Shown one piece after another: positions 47,240-56,759 of a stretch of 56,759 nucleotides of DNA. Under the pieces are notes generated by a model. It saw nothing but the letters and a program-made list of their open reading frames with translations, did not search any database and was not told the DNA's origin. Position numbers and translations under genes: made by a program. The stretch's first letter is position 1. Every line of letters begins with the position of its first letter. Where the stretch lies: positions 1-56,759 of the forward strand of contig JADGJC010000269.1 in NCBI GenBank assembly GCA_027596075.1. Direction: 5' to 3'. The stretch comes from Rhizophlyctis rosea (lineage: Eukaryota > Chytridiomycota > Chytridiomycetes > Rhizophlyctidales > Rhizophlyctidaceae).

Positions 47240-50200
47240 ATGATGTCGGCTATAGTACGGGCGGGGGCAAGATCCTGCCGGAAGAGATCACTAGCCCTCC
47301 CAGCAGCCATATCACGACAACGTTGCTTCCACATAGCCCCAACACTCACGCGCATATCTTCGCCCACCACCAGTCGCAACACCTCACCCTCCCGACCAGT
47401 CTCCTCCACACCCTCCGTCGCCGCTTCTCACGCCGTCTTTGACCCTCTCGACTCCTTCCCGCGCCGCCACATCGGGCCCGATGATGCAGAGATCGCTGCC
47501 ATGTGCAAAACGTTGGGTGTTTCATCACTGGACGAACTGGTTGAAAAAACCGTTCCTGCTCAGATCCGGATCCAAACGCCCACCAACTTGGGGCCGGGAG
47601 TTCCCGAAATGGAGGTGTTGGAGCGGCTGAAGTATATTGCGTCGAAAAACAAGGTTTTCAAAAGCTACATTGGTATGGGGTATACTGGGACAATTACGCC
47701 AAAAGTCATACTGCGGAACATTATGGAAAACCCTGGATGGTACACACAGGTTAGTACGGCGTGCTACATTCCTATGTAGTCCATTCAGACGTCGAGAAGT
47801 AAACGTATCTTATGCACCTTTGCAGTACACACCCTACCAACCTGAAATCTCGCAAGGCCGGCTAGAATCCCTCTTGAACTTCCAAACCATGGTATCAGAC
47901 TTGACCGGCTTGCCCGTGGCAAACGCGTCCCTCTTGGACGAAGGCACGGCTGCTGGTGAAGCTATGCTCCTCTGTTTCAGTGCTGGCAACAGAAAGAAGA
48001 ACATTTTCTTTGTGGATCAAGCTTGCCATCCTCAGACGATCGCTTGCGTGAAGACGAGGGCAGAAGGGTTTGGGATCACTGTAATTGTTGGCGATTATGA
48101 GATTTTTGATTTCGCGAGCAATAAGGACAATGTTATGGGTGTGCTCATTCAGGTGAGAGGCGGATGGAACGGCTTGGTATTGTCAGCAGGGTCTGAATAT
48201 GTCTGCTGCAGTATCCTACAACAGATGGCCGCGTCGTAGACTACGAATCTTTCGTCCAGAAAGCACATGAGAATGGTGCCATGGTCGCCTGCGCAACGGA
48301 CTTGCTGGCTTTGGCGCTGCTCAAGCCACCTGGAGAGTTTGGTGTAGACATTGCATTCGGAAACTCTCAACGGTTTGGTGTGCCTCTCGGATATGGTGGT
48401 CCCCACGCGGCGTTCTTTGCGGTTACGGATGCGCATAAGCGAAGGATCCCGGGCCGGTTGATTGGTGTGTCAAAGGATGTCAATGGGAAGAAGGCGTACC
48501 GGTTGGCGCTTCAGACGCGTGAGCAGCACATTCGTCGTGAAAAGGCTACCAGTAATATCTGCACTGCGCAAGCGCTGCTGGCCAATATGTCTGCTATGTA
48601 TGCGGTGTACCACGGTCCGGAGGTGAGGAGCGCATCGCTTGGATAGTACCCGAATTCTCCCTCACAGTGTCCGACAGGGTATTCGTAACATCGCACAACG
48701 CGTCCACAACCTGACAGCCGTGTTTGCGGAGGGAGTAGGCCGCCTCGGTCACACCGTCAAGACGAAAGACTTCTTCGACACCATTACCATCGAACTCAAA
48801 TACGACGCCGAAGATCTCGTCTTGGCCGCCGCCGAATCCGGCATCAACATCCGTCAAATTGGTGCTCGCACAGTATCCGTGACGCTCGATGAAACCGTAA
48901 CAAAAGAAGACATCTACGACCTCCTCAAAGTCTTCGCCACCGCCTCCTTCGAGGAAACTTACCGCTTCGGTTCCAAAAAGCAATTCTACGTCTCCATCCC
49001 GCTCCTTGACGACGTCGCGGCCGAGATCGGCGTTGAGGCGGGTAAAGTGGGCGGCAAGTTCCCCGACCACCTGCAGCGCACGTCGAAGTATTTGACTCAC
49101 CCGGTTTTCAACTCGTACCATTCTGAAACGGAGATGTTGAGATATATCACGCATTTGCAGAGTAAGGATTTGTCGTTGGCGGAGGCGATGATCCCGTTGG
49201 GGAGTTGTACGATGAAGTTGAATGCTACGACGGAGATGATTCCGGTTACGTGGCCCGAGTTTGCCAACATTCATCCGTTTGTGCCGGTTGATCAGGCTAG
49301 CGGGTATCGGATCATGCTTCAGGTATGTCTTTTGCATTGGCACAACAATACCCCTTTAAAAGTCAGATATCTAACCTGCATGGACGCATCCAGGAATTGG
49401 AATACGCACTCAGCGAAGCCACCGGCTTTGACCAAATCTCCCTCCAACCCAACAGCGGCGCCCAAGGCGAATACACCGGTCTCCGCGTTATCACCGCCTA
49501 CCTAAAATCCCAAGGTCAACAAAACCGCGACGTCTGCCTCATCCCAGTCTCCGCCCACGGCACCAACCCCGCCTCAGCCGCCATGGCCGGCCTCCAAGTC
49601 GTCACCGTTAAATGCGACGAAGAGGGCAACCTCGACCTCGCCGACCTCCGCGCCAAAGCGGAAAAGTACAAAGACCGTCTGGCGGCGACGATGATCACGT
49701 ACCCGTCTACGTATGGCGTGTTTGAGGACGGGATCGTGGAGGCTTGTAAGATCATTCATGATAATGGAGGACAGGTGTACATGGATGGCGCGAACTTGAA
49801 TGCGCAGATGGGACTGTGTAAGCCGGCGGAGATTGGGGCGGATGTGTGTCATTTGAATTTGCATAAGACTTTTTGTATTCCGCATGGTGGGGGTGGGCCT
49901 GGGATGGGACCTATTGGCGTGTGAGTATTTCTTCGTTTTTTCCTGCGGTTCATTCTGTTGTTTGCATCCTGTCAGGCTGCCATGCTCCTCTCCACGATCC
50001 AAAACCTAACACCCTCTCCCAAACAGCAAATCCCACCTAGCCCCCTTCCTCCCCGGCCACCCCCTCATCAAAACCTCCGGCGAACTCGCCATCGGGCCCG
50101 TCTCCGCCGCGCCCTGGGGTTCCGCATCCATCCTCCCCATCTCATGGGCGTACCTCAAGATGATGGGCGACGACGGATTGAAGAAAGCTACACAGGTTGC

Positions 50201-51112
50201 TCTGTTGAACGCGAATTATATGCGGAAGAGGCTGGAGAAGCATTATAAGATTCTTTTTGTGGGGAAGGAAGGGTTTTGTGCGCATGAGTTTATTGTTGAT
50301 TGTCGGGGTTTCAGGGATGCGGCGGGGGTTGAGGGGATTGATATTGCTAAGAGGTTGCATGTGAGTTTTTTTTGTGTTCTTTTGAGTGTTGGTTGTGGGT
50401 TGCGTGCGTGGTTGGGTGCGTGGTTGGGTGCGTGGTTGGGTGGGTGGTGCTTTTGGCTGCTATTGGCTGGGATGTGGAGCAGGTTTCCGGGGGTGATGGG
50501 CTGGATATTGGGTTATGGAAGACGTTATGGTCCGAGACACCACATATCGTTGGGGGTTTCTCTTCATTGCATCCAATCATCTCAGTCATATGAAATCTCA
50601 CCACTCCACTCCCACCACTCTCACAGGACTACGGCTTCCACTCCCCAACCATGTCCTTCCCCGTCCCCAACACCCTCATGATCGAGCCCACGGAATCCGA
50701 ATCAAAAGGCGAGCTGGACAGGTTCTGTGACGCCATGATCCAGATTCGCGAGGAGATTCGGGCGGTGGAGGAGGGACGACAACCGAGGGGAAATAATGTG
50801 TTGACAAACGCGCCGCATACTGTTGAAGTTCTTGTTGCGGATAAGTGGGAGAGGAGTTATGGAAGGGAGGAGGCGGCGTTCCCTGTTAAGGGGTTGAGGG
50901 GGAAGAAGTTTTGGCCTAGTGTTGGGAGGGTTGATGATACGTACGGGGATCGGAATTTGGTGAGTTTTCTTTTGGAATGTGTCTCGGGGTTTACGGAGTT
51001 TTTGGGAAGGGGGTGTTGGTTTCTCGATTGGAGACTGATGATGTTTCTGCGTTTGTTACTTTTGTAGATTTGTTCGTGTCCACCAATTGAGGATTACGAG
51101 CAGGAGGTGTGA
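47240..51112 (+). CDS. GLDC: Glycine dehydrogenase (decarboxylating), P protein, mitochondrial
   Basis: P protein of the glycine cleavage system: the PLP enzyme that decarboxylates glycine and loads the aminomethyl group onto lipoylated H protein in the mitochondrial matrix. Eight exons: 47240-47749, 47826-48152, 48212-48622, 48678-49322, 49394-49920, 50027-50360, 50627-50959, 51068-51112, about 1043 residues, normal for the family. The N-terminus is Arg/Ser-rich without acids ([17 protein letters not shown]), a mitochondrial targeting peptide. Then [77 protein letters not shown], and the PLP-lysine motif [17 protein letters not shown] (Lys about 789). Splice joins such as MLQ-ELEYAL reproduce the family sequence. 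In most fungi it serves glycine catabolism and one-carbon supply (yeast GCV2). Intron 6 carries a 12-bp tandem repeat. Confidence 0.97.
50404..50449 (+). repeat. 12-bp tandem repeat in GLDC intron
   Basis: Nearly four units of GTGCGTGGTTGG lie within the sixth intron (50361-50626), which at 266 nt is the longest intron of the gene. The repeat expansion probably explains its length. Confidence 0.8.
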
Positions 51113-51674
51113 TGGGATGGTGAAAGGATTGGGTATGGTGGAAAAGTTTACAAGGGCTGTGTATATGGACTGTCTGGCAAAACGGTAGCAATGTTGTGGA
51201 GAAGAGTCGGGATGTACAGGGTCTAATTTTCTGACTTTTCTGCGCTGGAAATTCATATTTCGGGTTGTCCTACGGGACTGGTGTGTTTTGTATATTACGG
51301 ATTGCGTTTTCGTGTTATTATGTAATAAGTTATAGCTATTTACAGGTGCTGGGTGTGTGTGCGGTGGTGGGGTGGTCTGGATATATGTGTGGGGTGGTTG
51401 CGATGTATGAGTGTGTTTGGTTCAGTCTGGAGATTGCGGAAACGGATTGATATGCACGTACCATGCCGGTTGGGGTATGGTAAGTTCCCCACGACTACTT
51501 CTACGCGCTACAGGTATCTGTTTACCCAGCTATTTTTACGTGCCCGGCGTTTGCCGCGCTTGCCGTTTAGCTTTTCTTATGGCTCCCGCATGGCTAATGA
51601 CCAACAAGTAGGACCGTGTTCGCATAAACGCTTCACATGCCATAAAGGCATGATCGACCTATGCCCGCTCTTTT
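51113..51674. other. Convergent intergenic region
   Basis: Between the 3' ends of GLDC and the BORCS6-like gene. It is GT-rich around 51.35-51.42 kb. No gene recognised. Confidence 0.5.
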
Positions 51675-52283
51675 CTAACTGTCAATAACGGCTTCCAACC
51701 AGTCCAGAGAGTCTTTGAGGGTTTTTCTGGTTGAGATGGTGATTCGATTAGCATTGTATTTGAGGAGTACGTGTTGGAAGAACGGTTCAAATAGCAAGGC
51801 AACCAATAGAAGGAAGTCGGACCATAACAGGCGCTTGAGCGCATTTTGACAAGGTGGAAAACTTACATCTGATGCGCAAGACTTTCCACGTCCCCCAAAT
51901 CATGCGTCAACTCGTCCACAGCGCGTATGAGCGCGACCATCTTCTCCGTTGCTAGGGATGCTTCTGTGCAGAGGTTTGTGGTTGCGTTGTGGTGGGTTTG
52001 GACTGATTGGGAGGTTGAGGATGTTATCTATGCGGAGGGGTTGGTCAGGTCAGTTACACCTCTTTTCTTGCGCGTTCTGCAAGTAGGAATAGTAATATAT
52101 CGCCTCTCTTACCTGGGACATACGAGTCTGGAGAGAGGAGAGGAGGGAAGAGACGTTTTGGGCGAGAGTTGTGGCGTGGTGTTCGATGTCGGTTAGGATT
52201 GAGGGGTCTATTGGGACGGTTGTTGAGAGGGTTGAGGGGAGGGACTTTGGGGTTAGGATTGAGGGGAGGGAGGTGCGGGGCAT
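51675..52283 (-). CDS. BORC complex subunit, BORCS6-like
   Basis: Three exons (52283-52113, 52027-51867, 51726-51675; introns 85 and 140 nt) give about 127 residues. After a Pro/Ser-rich start it reads IDPSILTDIEHHATTLAQNV then SSLLSSLQTRMSQ, a helix followed by HHNATTNLCTEASLATEKMV, ALIRAVDELTHDLGDVESLA and a short end HQIKTLKDSLDWLEAVIDS. The order DPxxLxDLExHAxxLAxNxxxLL ... LMxKxxELxxxMxxVxxLAxQIxxIK is that of human BORCS6 (C17orf59, the former DUF2365 family). BORC recruits Arl8 to lysosomes to drive their kinesin-based movement; in fungi the equivalent role is inferred. The ATG at 52283 is the closest to the conserved helix. The N-terminal extension of the human protein is missing, and the gene ends in TAG. 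Confidence 0.72.
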
Positions 52284-52791
52284 GGTTGGTAGGTTGGGGT
52301 GGTTGCGGGTTATGTGGATGTGCGTGTGTTGGAGAGGAAGATGAGCGTGGGAAAGGAAAGAGGGAGTGTGAGGCGAGGCTGTCGGATTGGGTTGGTCCTG
52401 ACTAAATCCCGAGCGTCCAGCCAAGCCAATGAAGCCACCATGGTCCTGTGGCTCACTTGCAGTGTTTCTTGAAAGCATACTGCGTACTGGTCATGTACAA
52501 TATCATCAACCCATCGGTTTTGGATTCCTGACAACCAAGCAGCTTTCCATGATTTCCATCAATCGCAAAAAGCCAGTCCCTTATCATACTGAATGTTCTG
52601 TAGAACTGATTGTTCTTCTTTGACGTCCGTGTGCTTGCGGCAACGCCCAGTATTTCAGAAATCAAGTATCACATATCCTGTCCCATCGAATAATGTGCGA
52701 ACAATGATTATAATTGACAATGCTACGAACAATTTACAGATGATATATGATCAATGCGTTTTCAATTTGCCATCACATTTCCGTTCATGCC
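52284..52791. other. Intergenic region
   Basis: Promoter side of the BORCS6-like gene and 3' side of the next minus-strand gene. No gene recognised. Confidence 0.5.
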
Positions 52792-53709
52792 CTACCGCCC
52801 TGTCCTCTCCGTAACAATCACCTTTGCCTCCTCCCCAGACGTCTTGATCGACAAGTACAGACCGTGAACCACCTTCCACTCCACACGGCGTGTTCCCGGC
52901 CAGAAGTTCTCCGCCAGGAACCGCCACAAAAGTTCGTCATTGAGATCCGCATTCGCATTGACATCCCCGCTCGGTGTTCGAATCATGACACGTGTTACGT
53001 CTCGCCGCGGTTCATGGAGAGCGTGTTCTTGAAAACGGACCATGCTTTCTTGCCAACGCACAAGAACAAGCGCCAGCCATGTCGGGTCAGGATCAGAACT
53101 AGCTTGACAACGCCGAAGGCAATGAAGCACCTGACAACGGACAAAGCGATTGGGTGAATTGGCGGTGGCGACGGGTTGAAGACGTAGTGCGAGAATTTGG
53201 AAAGAGTCGTGTGGATGTATTCCATCAGGCGGAGCGGATCCATGAAGCTATGATTTTGATGATCCAGGATCAGTTGCAACAGATTCTACCCATTGCTGAA
53301 CGATAATGCTGATACGAAGTGCCGAAACTGGGGACAGTGGGCAAACTCACACTTTCGACCACCCCTGCGCCGCCTGCACCCCCTCCCTAGCCCCAACCTG
53401 CTCATCTTTCTTCACCCCTCCGCCGACGACACCTTTATTGGTGTGAGCACATGTGACGGGAGTGTAGGTTGAGGGCTCACAGGATGGAAGCGTAGCAGTC
53501 GGTACGGGAGTACCGGTCTTGGGAGTTGCGGGAGATGGCGGAGTTGTGGGGCAGTATGTGAGAGCGACGAGGGGGCGGACAATCGAAATGACTCCAAAGG
53601 CCGTTGCCCCGTTGTTTCTCGCAATGTCGAGACCGATGATGGCGGCGAAGCCCGCGATGATGGCGCAAAGCAGCAGAGCACGCAACGTGCTGGGGCTGAG
53701 ACGGACCAT
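52792..53709 (-). pseudogene. Uncharacterised membrane protein gene, reading frame broken once
   Basis: Exon 1 (53709-53353) encodes LRALLLCAIIAGFAAIIGLD (membrane helix), a second hydrophobic stretch, and a Pro/Thr-rich region. A 67-nt intron (53286-53352, donor GTGTGA) leads to exon 2 with MEYIHTTLSKFSHYVFNPSP and a membrane helix CFIAFGVVKLVLIL, running to ...FKNTLSMNRGET-stop near 52995. The next plausible coding segment (MIRTPSGDVNANADLNDELL, WRFLAENFWPGTRRVEWKVV, stop at 52792) is in another frame and overlaps it. Moving between them needs a -1 shift (or skipping two bases) around 52995-53010; I found no credible intron. It may be a real frameshift, a sequence error, or a splice I missed. 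No family recognised; it would be about 300 residues. Confidence 0.5.
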
Positions 53710-54160
53710 TGTGTAGGTAGGGAGGAACAAGTGTGTGCGACGGTGTGAAACCTTTTGTCGGGTGTCGGGAAGTTATTATCGCACACACCAAGATTGAAGG
53801 AACGAAGGTGCGGAACTTGTTCAAATCCCCACTGATTCCGCAGCACCCTTGGTCCAGTCTGGTCAGCCAAGCAGCCAAGGTGAGTCAGCGTGACACAGTT
53901 CATTATCTAATCTGATTACTCCGATTCGGTGTGTGTCGGTTCCCAAGTTCCCAACAAAGACAACACTTAAACAAGTCAAACATTTGCATGGCAAGCCTGA
54001 CAGAAGCGACATCAATGAAAATCTGGCACGCTTCAGCAGCAACCCTCCTTTCAAAAGACTTCTTCCGGCCGTTTGTATGCGACAATGATGGCATGAACTT
54101 TATGAACATGCCTCCTCAACTTTCTCCGCTTTTCTCACATATGTACAGTATTACGTCCAG
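53710..54160. other. Intergenic region
   Basis: No gene recognised. A stretch near 53.82 kb resembles a tRNA T-loop (GTTCAAATCC) but lacks the other arms. Confidence 0.45.
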
Positions 54161-54833
54161 CTATTCAAGTCGAATGCATCTCGAGAAGTGATGGATCAAT
54201 TCAACCACCGCCAGGAGAAGATGTAGAATCGTACGACACAACGAGCGGACCAAGAGGATAAGGAGACAGTAGAGTGGCAAGCCAGTGAAGAACGCGATGT
54301 CGGAGATGAAGAAGGCCCTTGTAACCTCATGAGGGTGAATGGCTTGCGGGTTGGCGCGGTGGTTGTTGCTGAGAAAGGTAAAAAAGATGAGACAATCATC
54401 AGTCCAAAGCATGTTCCTGATATTGTCCAACAGATTTGCGACGTGTGAGGAAGGTTTACTGATATTGAACGGCCTGACACGTTTTCGTGACCGAAGTCAT
54501 TTTCATCGTCTAAACCATCTGCTTTCTCCGCCCAGGGTTCACCCTTGGATGAGGTGTCAGCCATTGCGTTGGGGTTCGCTATCTTGTTCAAGTTCGTGTG
54601 TGATGGGAGGCTGGCCGCTACGTGAAGGACGACGTGGTATGTTTGCGCGGCGGCCAACTCCACCGTGTCGAAGGCGTTGAAAATGTGGCACATCGGATGA
54701 AACCAGATGTCCACAAGAAGTAGGATGTGGAGGACACAGAGAAGGGTGTAGGCGACTTCCACTTTCTGCGTTCCACTTTGAGCTCTCGTTCGAGACGAGG
54801 AGCTTGACGTTGTCGTTGACCCGGTCCTGTCAT
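54161..54833 (-). pseudogene. Uncharacterised multi-pass membrane protein gene, not cleanly readable
   Basis: Three plausible coding pieces on the minus strand do not join simply. From ATG 54833: MTGPGQRQRQAPRLERELK. Then, in a shifted frame, VAYTLLCVLHILLLVDIWF, a second hydrophobic stretch around HVVLHVAASL, and an acidic loop with DGLDDENDFGHENVSG. Then, in the frame ending at 54161, ISDIAFFTGLPLYCLLILLV and TILHLLLAVVELIHHF. The first shift coincides with a partly repeated 14-bp unit (AAAGTGGAACGCAG followed by AAAGTGGAAG), which looks like a local duplication. The second change of frame could be a 62-nt intron with a weak GTCAGG donor and a TATCAG acceptor. The pieces suggest three or four membrane helices. 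The family was not recognised, and the gene may be dead. Confidence 0.4.
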
Positions 54834-56460
54834 GGTATCAGTAGGCTGAGATGAGTGTGTAGGGGAGAGTCAGTGATTGCGTTGGTTCTTTTGCTTGTAG
54901 TTAGCCTGCACAAACTGCTTTAGAATTTGATGAGATAGGCAGGTAGGTATTCGAACATAAAATTCACAAAAATTATACGGGAATAGGTGTAACAGTTTGG
55001 CATATAACAAGCATGCCATTGAAGGACAGTATATATGTTCGTGTGCATTGAGTCTTTGACGAAAAGGGTTTTCCTTGTGTCCGACCAGAGCAATTGTTTT
55101 TGCCGCCCGATGTACGGAACCCTCAAGTGCCCTCAACGTGCTTGACTGTTCAAAAGGTTGGCAGGCACACAATCCTACGCATTGGTTCAATACCCAGGAG
55201 AGTGTTCAACTTGTGTTCAACTGGCGACAGCTCAAGGCTTGATGCTTTTCATTATGTCGGCCAAAGTCCGTAAAAGCCAAATCAACCATGGGTTCATGTG
55301 CAAACAAACTTATGACATCCAGCGGAAAAACTTCACAATCCCTCTCTCATAGATGTCAAATGCTTCGAAGGCTATTTATTGATATTTGTCCGGTAATGTT
55401 TGATGTACAACATGGCATCAACATCTCAGCTTGCGAGTCTCAGCTTGCGTCCGTTCTTGAATGTCTGCTTTTAGGGTCATTTTGCTTTTTCGGCGCACAT
55501 AGAACTGCTTCAATACTTGACCGGCCTCCTGGTCGTCAAACATTTCAGATAGTCTGGAAGATCTGTTGCTTGCTGTCTTCTACTGAAGTTGATGGGCGTG
55601 GATGATGACTCGGAAGAGGGCTCCGAAAATGAAACCCAGGAGCATGTGGATGTATATGAGGTGAGAATTCAGCATAAAATGTGACATTTGTTCACTGAAT
55701 CATGTTAGGTTGCATTATTCATTGCCTTGGCTAGGCCGTCATTCAAAAAACCGAGGTTTGACCATACAGAGCAAGATTCGGCGTCGGTTTTTCTTTTTTG
55801 GTCTCTAAACCCTTCAACCCTTTCGACTCACGGAAAATGCAAGCACTGGATACAGCAGTAGCCTGACACCCAGCAAATTGCCTACACATGCAAAGTTACT
55901 GACGGGGAACGCCGGTAGGTATGGCAGTGATTCATGCTCTGCTTCTGATAGGTCGAAAACCATAAACACCAATCTCCAAATCCATCGCCAACAGGCTTAT
56001 ATAGGCGGATTGCAATCACTACTAAGTGTAGGTTTACTAGTGGGAATTCCGTCCACAGTTCTTCTTTAGGAAATATCTGGTGTACCAAGACTTGCTCAGC
56101 TGTTCCGGATACAGCTCAAGGTTGTTGGGCTCCAAGTTACGGGTCGCAAAGAAGGACCCACACAAATCAGGATGGGGAATCCCAGCGATCACTTGTCCCA
56201 CGACGCGAAAGCCATTTCATTTGCAGTCGCGTCGGTTCCACAGGCCGTCACACCATGTGAACATATAGATTTTCGTTATGATAGTTTGGCGTAGTACGAA
56301 TGAATGAATATGAGCAGTTTGATAATGGAACATTTGGGTATTGGATGAGAGACGTGCATGTGTGCCATATGGGGAAAAAAGGGCAACGATGGAGGCCGTG
56401 GATGGCTGAACGTGCGAGCGCACGAAGCGTGCAGATTTGGCTGCATATGTAGGGATGAAT
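54834..56460. other. Gene-poor region
   Basis: Open frames up to about 105 residues on both strands, none resembling a known family. No RNA gene seen. Confidence 0.45.
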
Positions 56461-56650
56461 TGCATTCGAGGCGATGAATTGATTGCATTTGAGGCGATGA
56501 ATTGGCTACATATCAGGTAATGGAATCGTCGCATTTGACGTACTGGATGAGTTGCGTTTGAGGCGATGAATTGGTTGCATGGAAAGGGGATGGATTGGTT
56601 GCATTTGAGGCGATGAATTGGTTGCAAGGAAAGGGAATGAATTGGTCGCA
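56461..56650 (+). repeat. Minisatellite, about 23-bp unit, roughly eight copies
   Basis: Tandem units of TGCATTTGAGGCGATGAATTGGT type, alternating with variants TGCATGGAAAGGGGATGGAT and TGCAAGGAAAGGGAATGAAT. At least eight units are recognisable, and a degenerate unit may precede 56461. The minus-strand frame through it (CNQFIASNA repeats) is a by-product of the repeat and not a credible gene. Confidence 0.85.
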
Positions 56651-56759
56651 AGGGCTGCAACATGAAAATAGCACGCAGGTTGCGTGGAAGTGGAAACGAG
56701 AAGGGCACAATGATTTGCCTCACGGGCAACCTGCAAAATTGGAGGTGGGCGGACGGATG
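56651..56759. other. Window edge, no gene seen
   Basis: Short flank after the minisatellite with no recognised feature. Confidence 0.5.

Noticed and set aside
53815..53830. tRNA-like T-loop GTTCAAATCC
   Set aside because: No matching acceptor stem, D-arm or anticodon arm upstream. A similar GTTCGAATCC near 39860 failed for the same reason.
56217..56729. 170-residue frame with CNQFIASNA repeats
   Set aside because: It is an artefact of the 23-bp minisatellite, whose unit happens to be open on the minus strand.

Overview
The window is nuclear DNA of a filamentous or zoosporic fungus. A chytrid (Chytridiomycota) is the best guess. The reasons are: protein genes split by many short GT-AG introns (mostly 55-140 nt), a repeat protein built on the 'WWxxSGLxxKY' ankyrin-like unit that I associate with chytrid genomes, an opisthokont-type BORC subunit, and a remnant of a GH7 cellulase. 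No bacterial operons, rRNA, tRNA or CRISPR were recognised. All gene models were spliced by eye.

Layout. 0.2-1.6 kb (minus): ankyrin-like repeat gene broken by one in-frame TAG. 2.3-7.4 kb (plus): 20-exon full-length ABCB/MDR-type ABC transporter. 7.4-15.4 kb: gene-poor, with diverged repeats, some copied from the 3' flank of the next gene. 15.4-16.8 kb (minus): divergent forkhead-like factor. 16.8-21.9 kb: gene-poor. 21.9-23.3 kb (plus): F-box-like protein, convergent with 23.6-25.0 kb (minus): membrane-anchored FkbM-type methyltransferase. 25-31 kb: gene-poor, with a small uncharacterised gene near 28 kb and a tandemly duplicated intron-like unit near 30.3 kb. 31.3-33.0 kb (plus): DNAJC9-like J protein fused to membrane segments. 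34.5-35.4 kb (plus): small multi-pass protein. 36.1-37.1 kb: rearranged GH7 fragment next to a partial copy of the DNAJC9-like gene. 37-43 kb: gene-poor. 43.2 kb: 93-residue membrane protein. 43.8-46.0 kb (minus): O-methyltransferase fused to a short-chain dehydrogenase. 47.2-51.1 kb (plus): mitochondrial glycine decarboxylase P protein. 51.7-52.3 kb (minus): BORCS6-like BORC subunit. 52.8-54.8 kb (minus): two membrane-protein genes that do not read cleanly. 56.5 kb: 23-bp minisatellite.

The genes do not form one pathway; this is a normal fungal neighbourhood of housekeeping (GLDC, BORCS6, ABC transporter) and lineage-specific genes. The most striking signals are: (1) an exon-by-exon sawtooth in base composition, where exons begin with C-ending codons and end with G-ending codons, resetting after each intron; (2) two gene fusions (OMT-SDR and membrane-anchored DNAJC9-like); (3) partial gene duplications and a shared 5' leader that suggest how such fusions arise; (4) a tandem exon-intron-like noncoding duplication.
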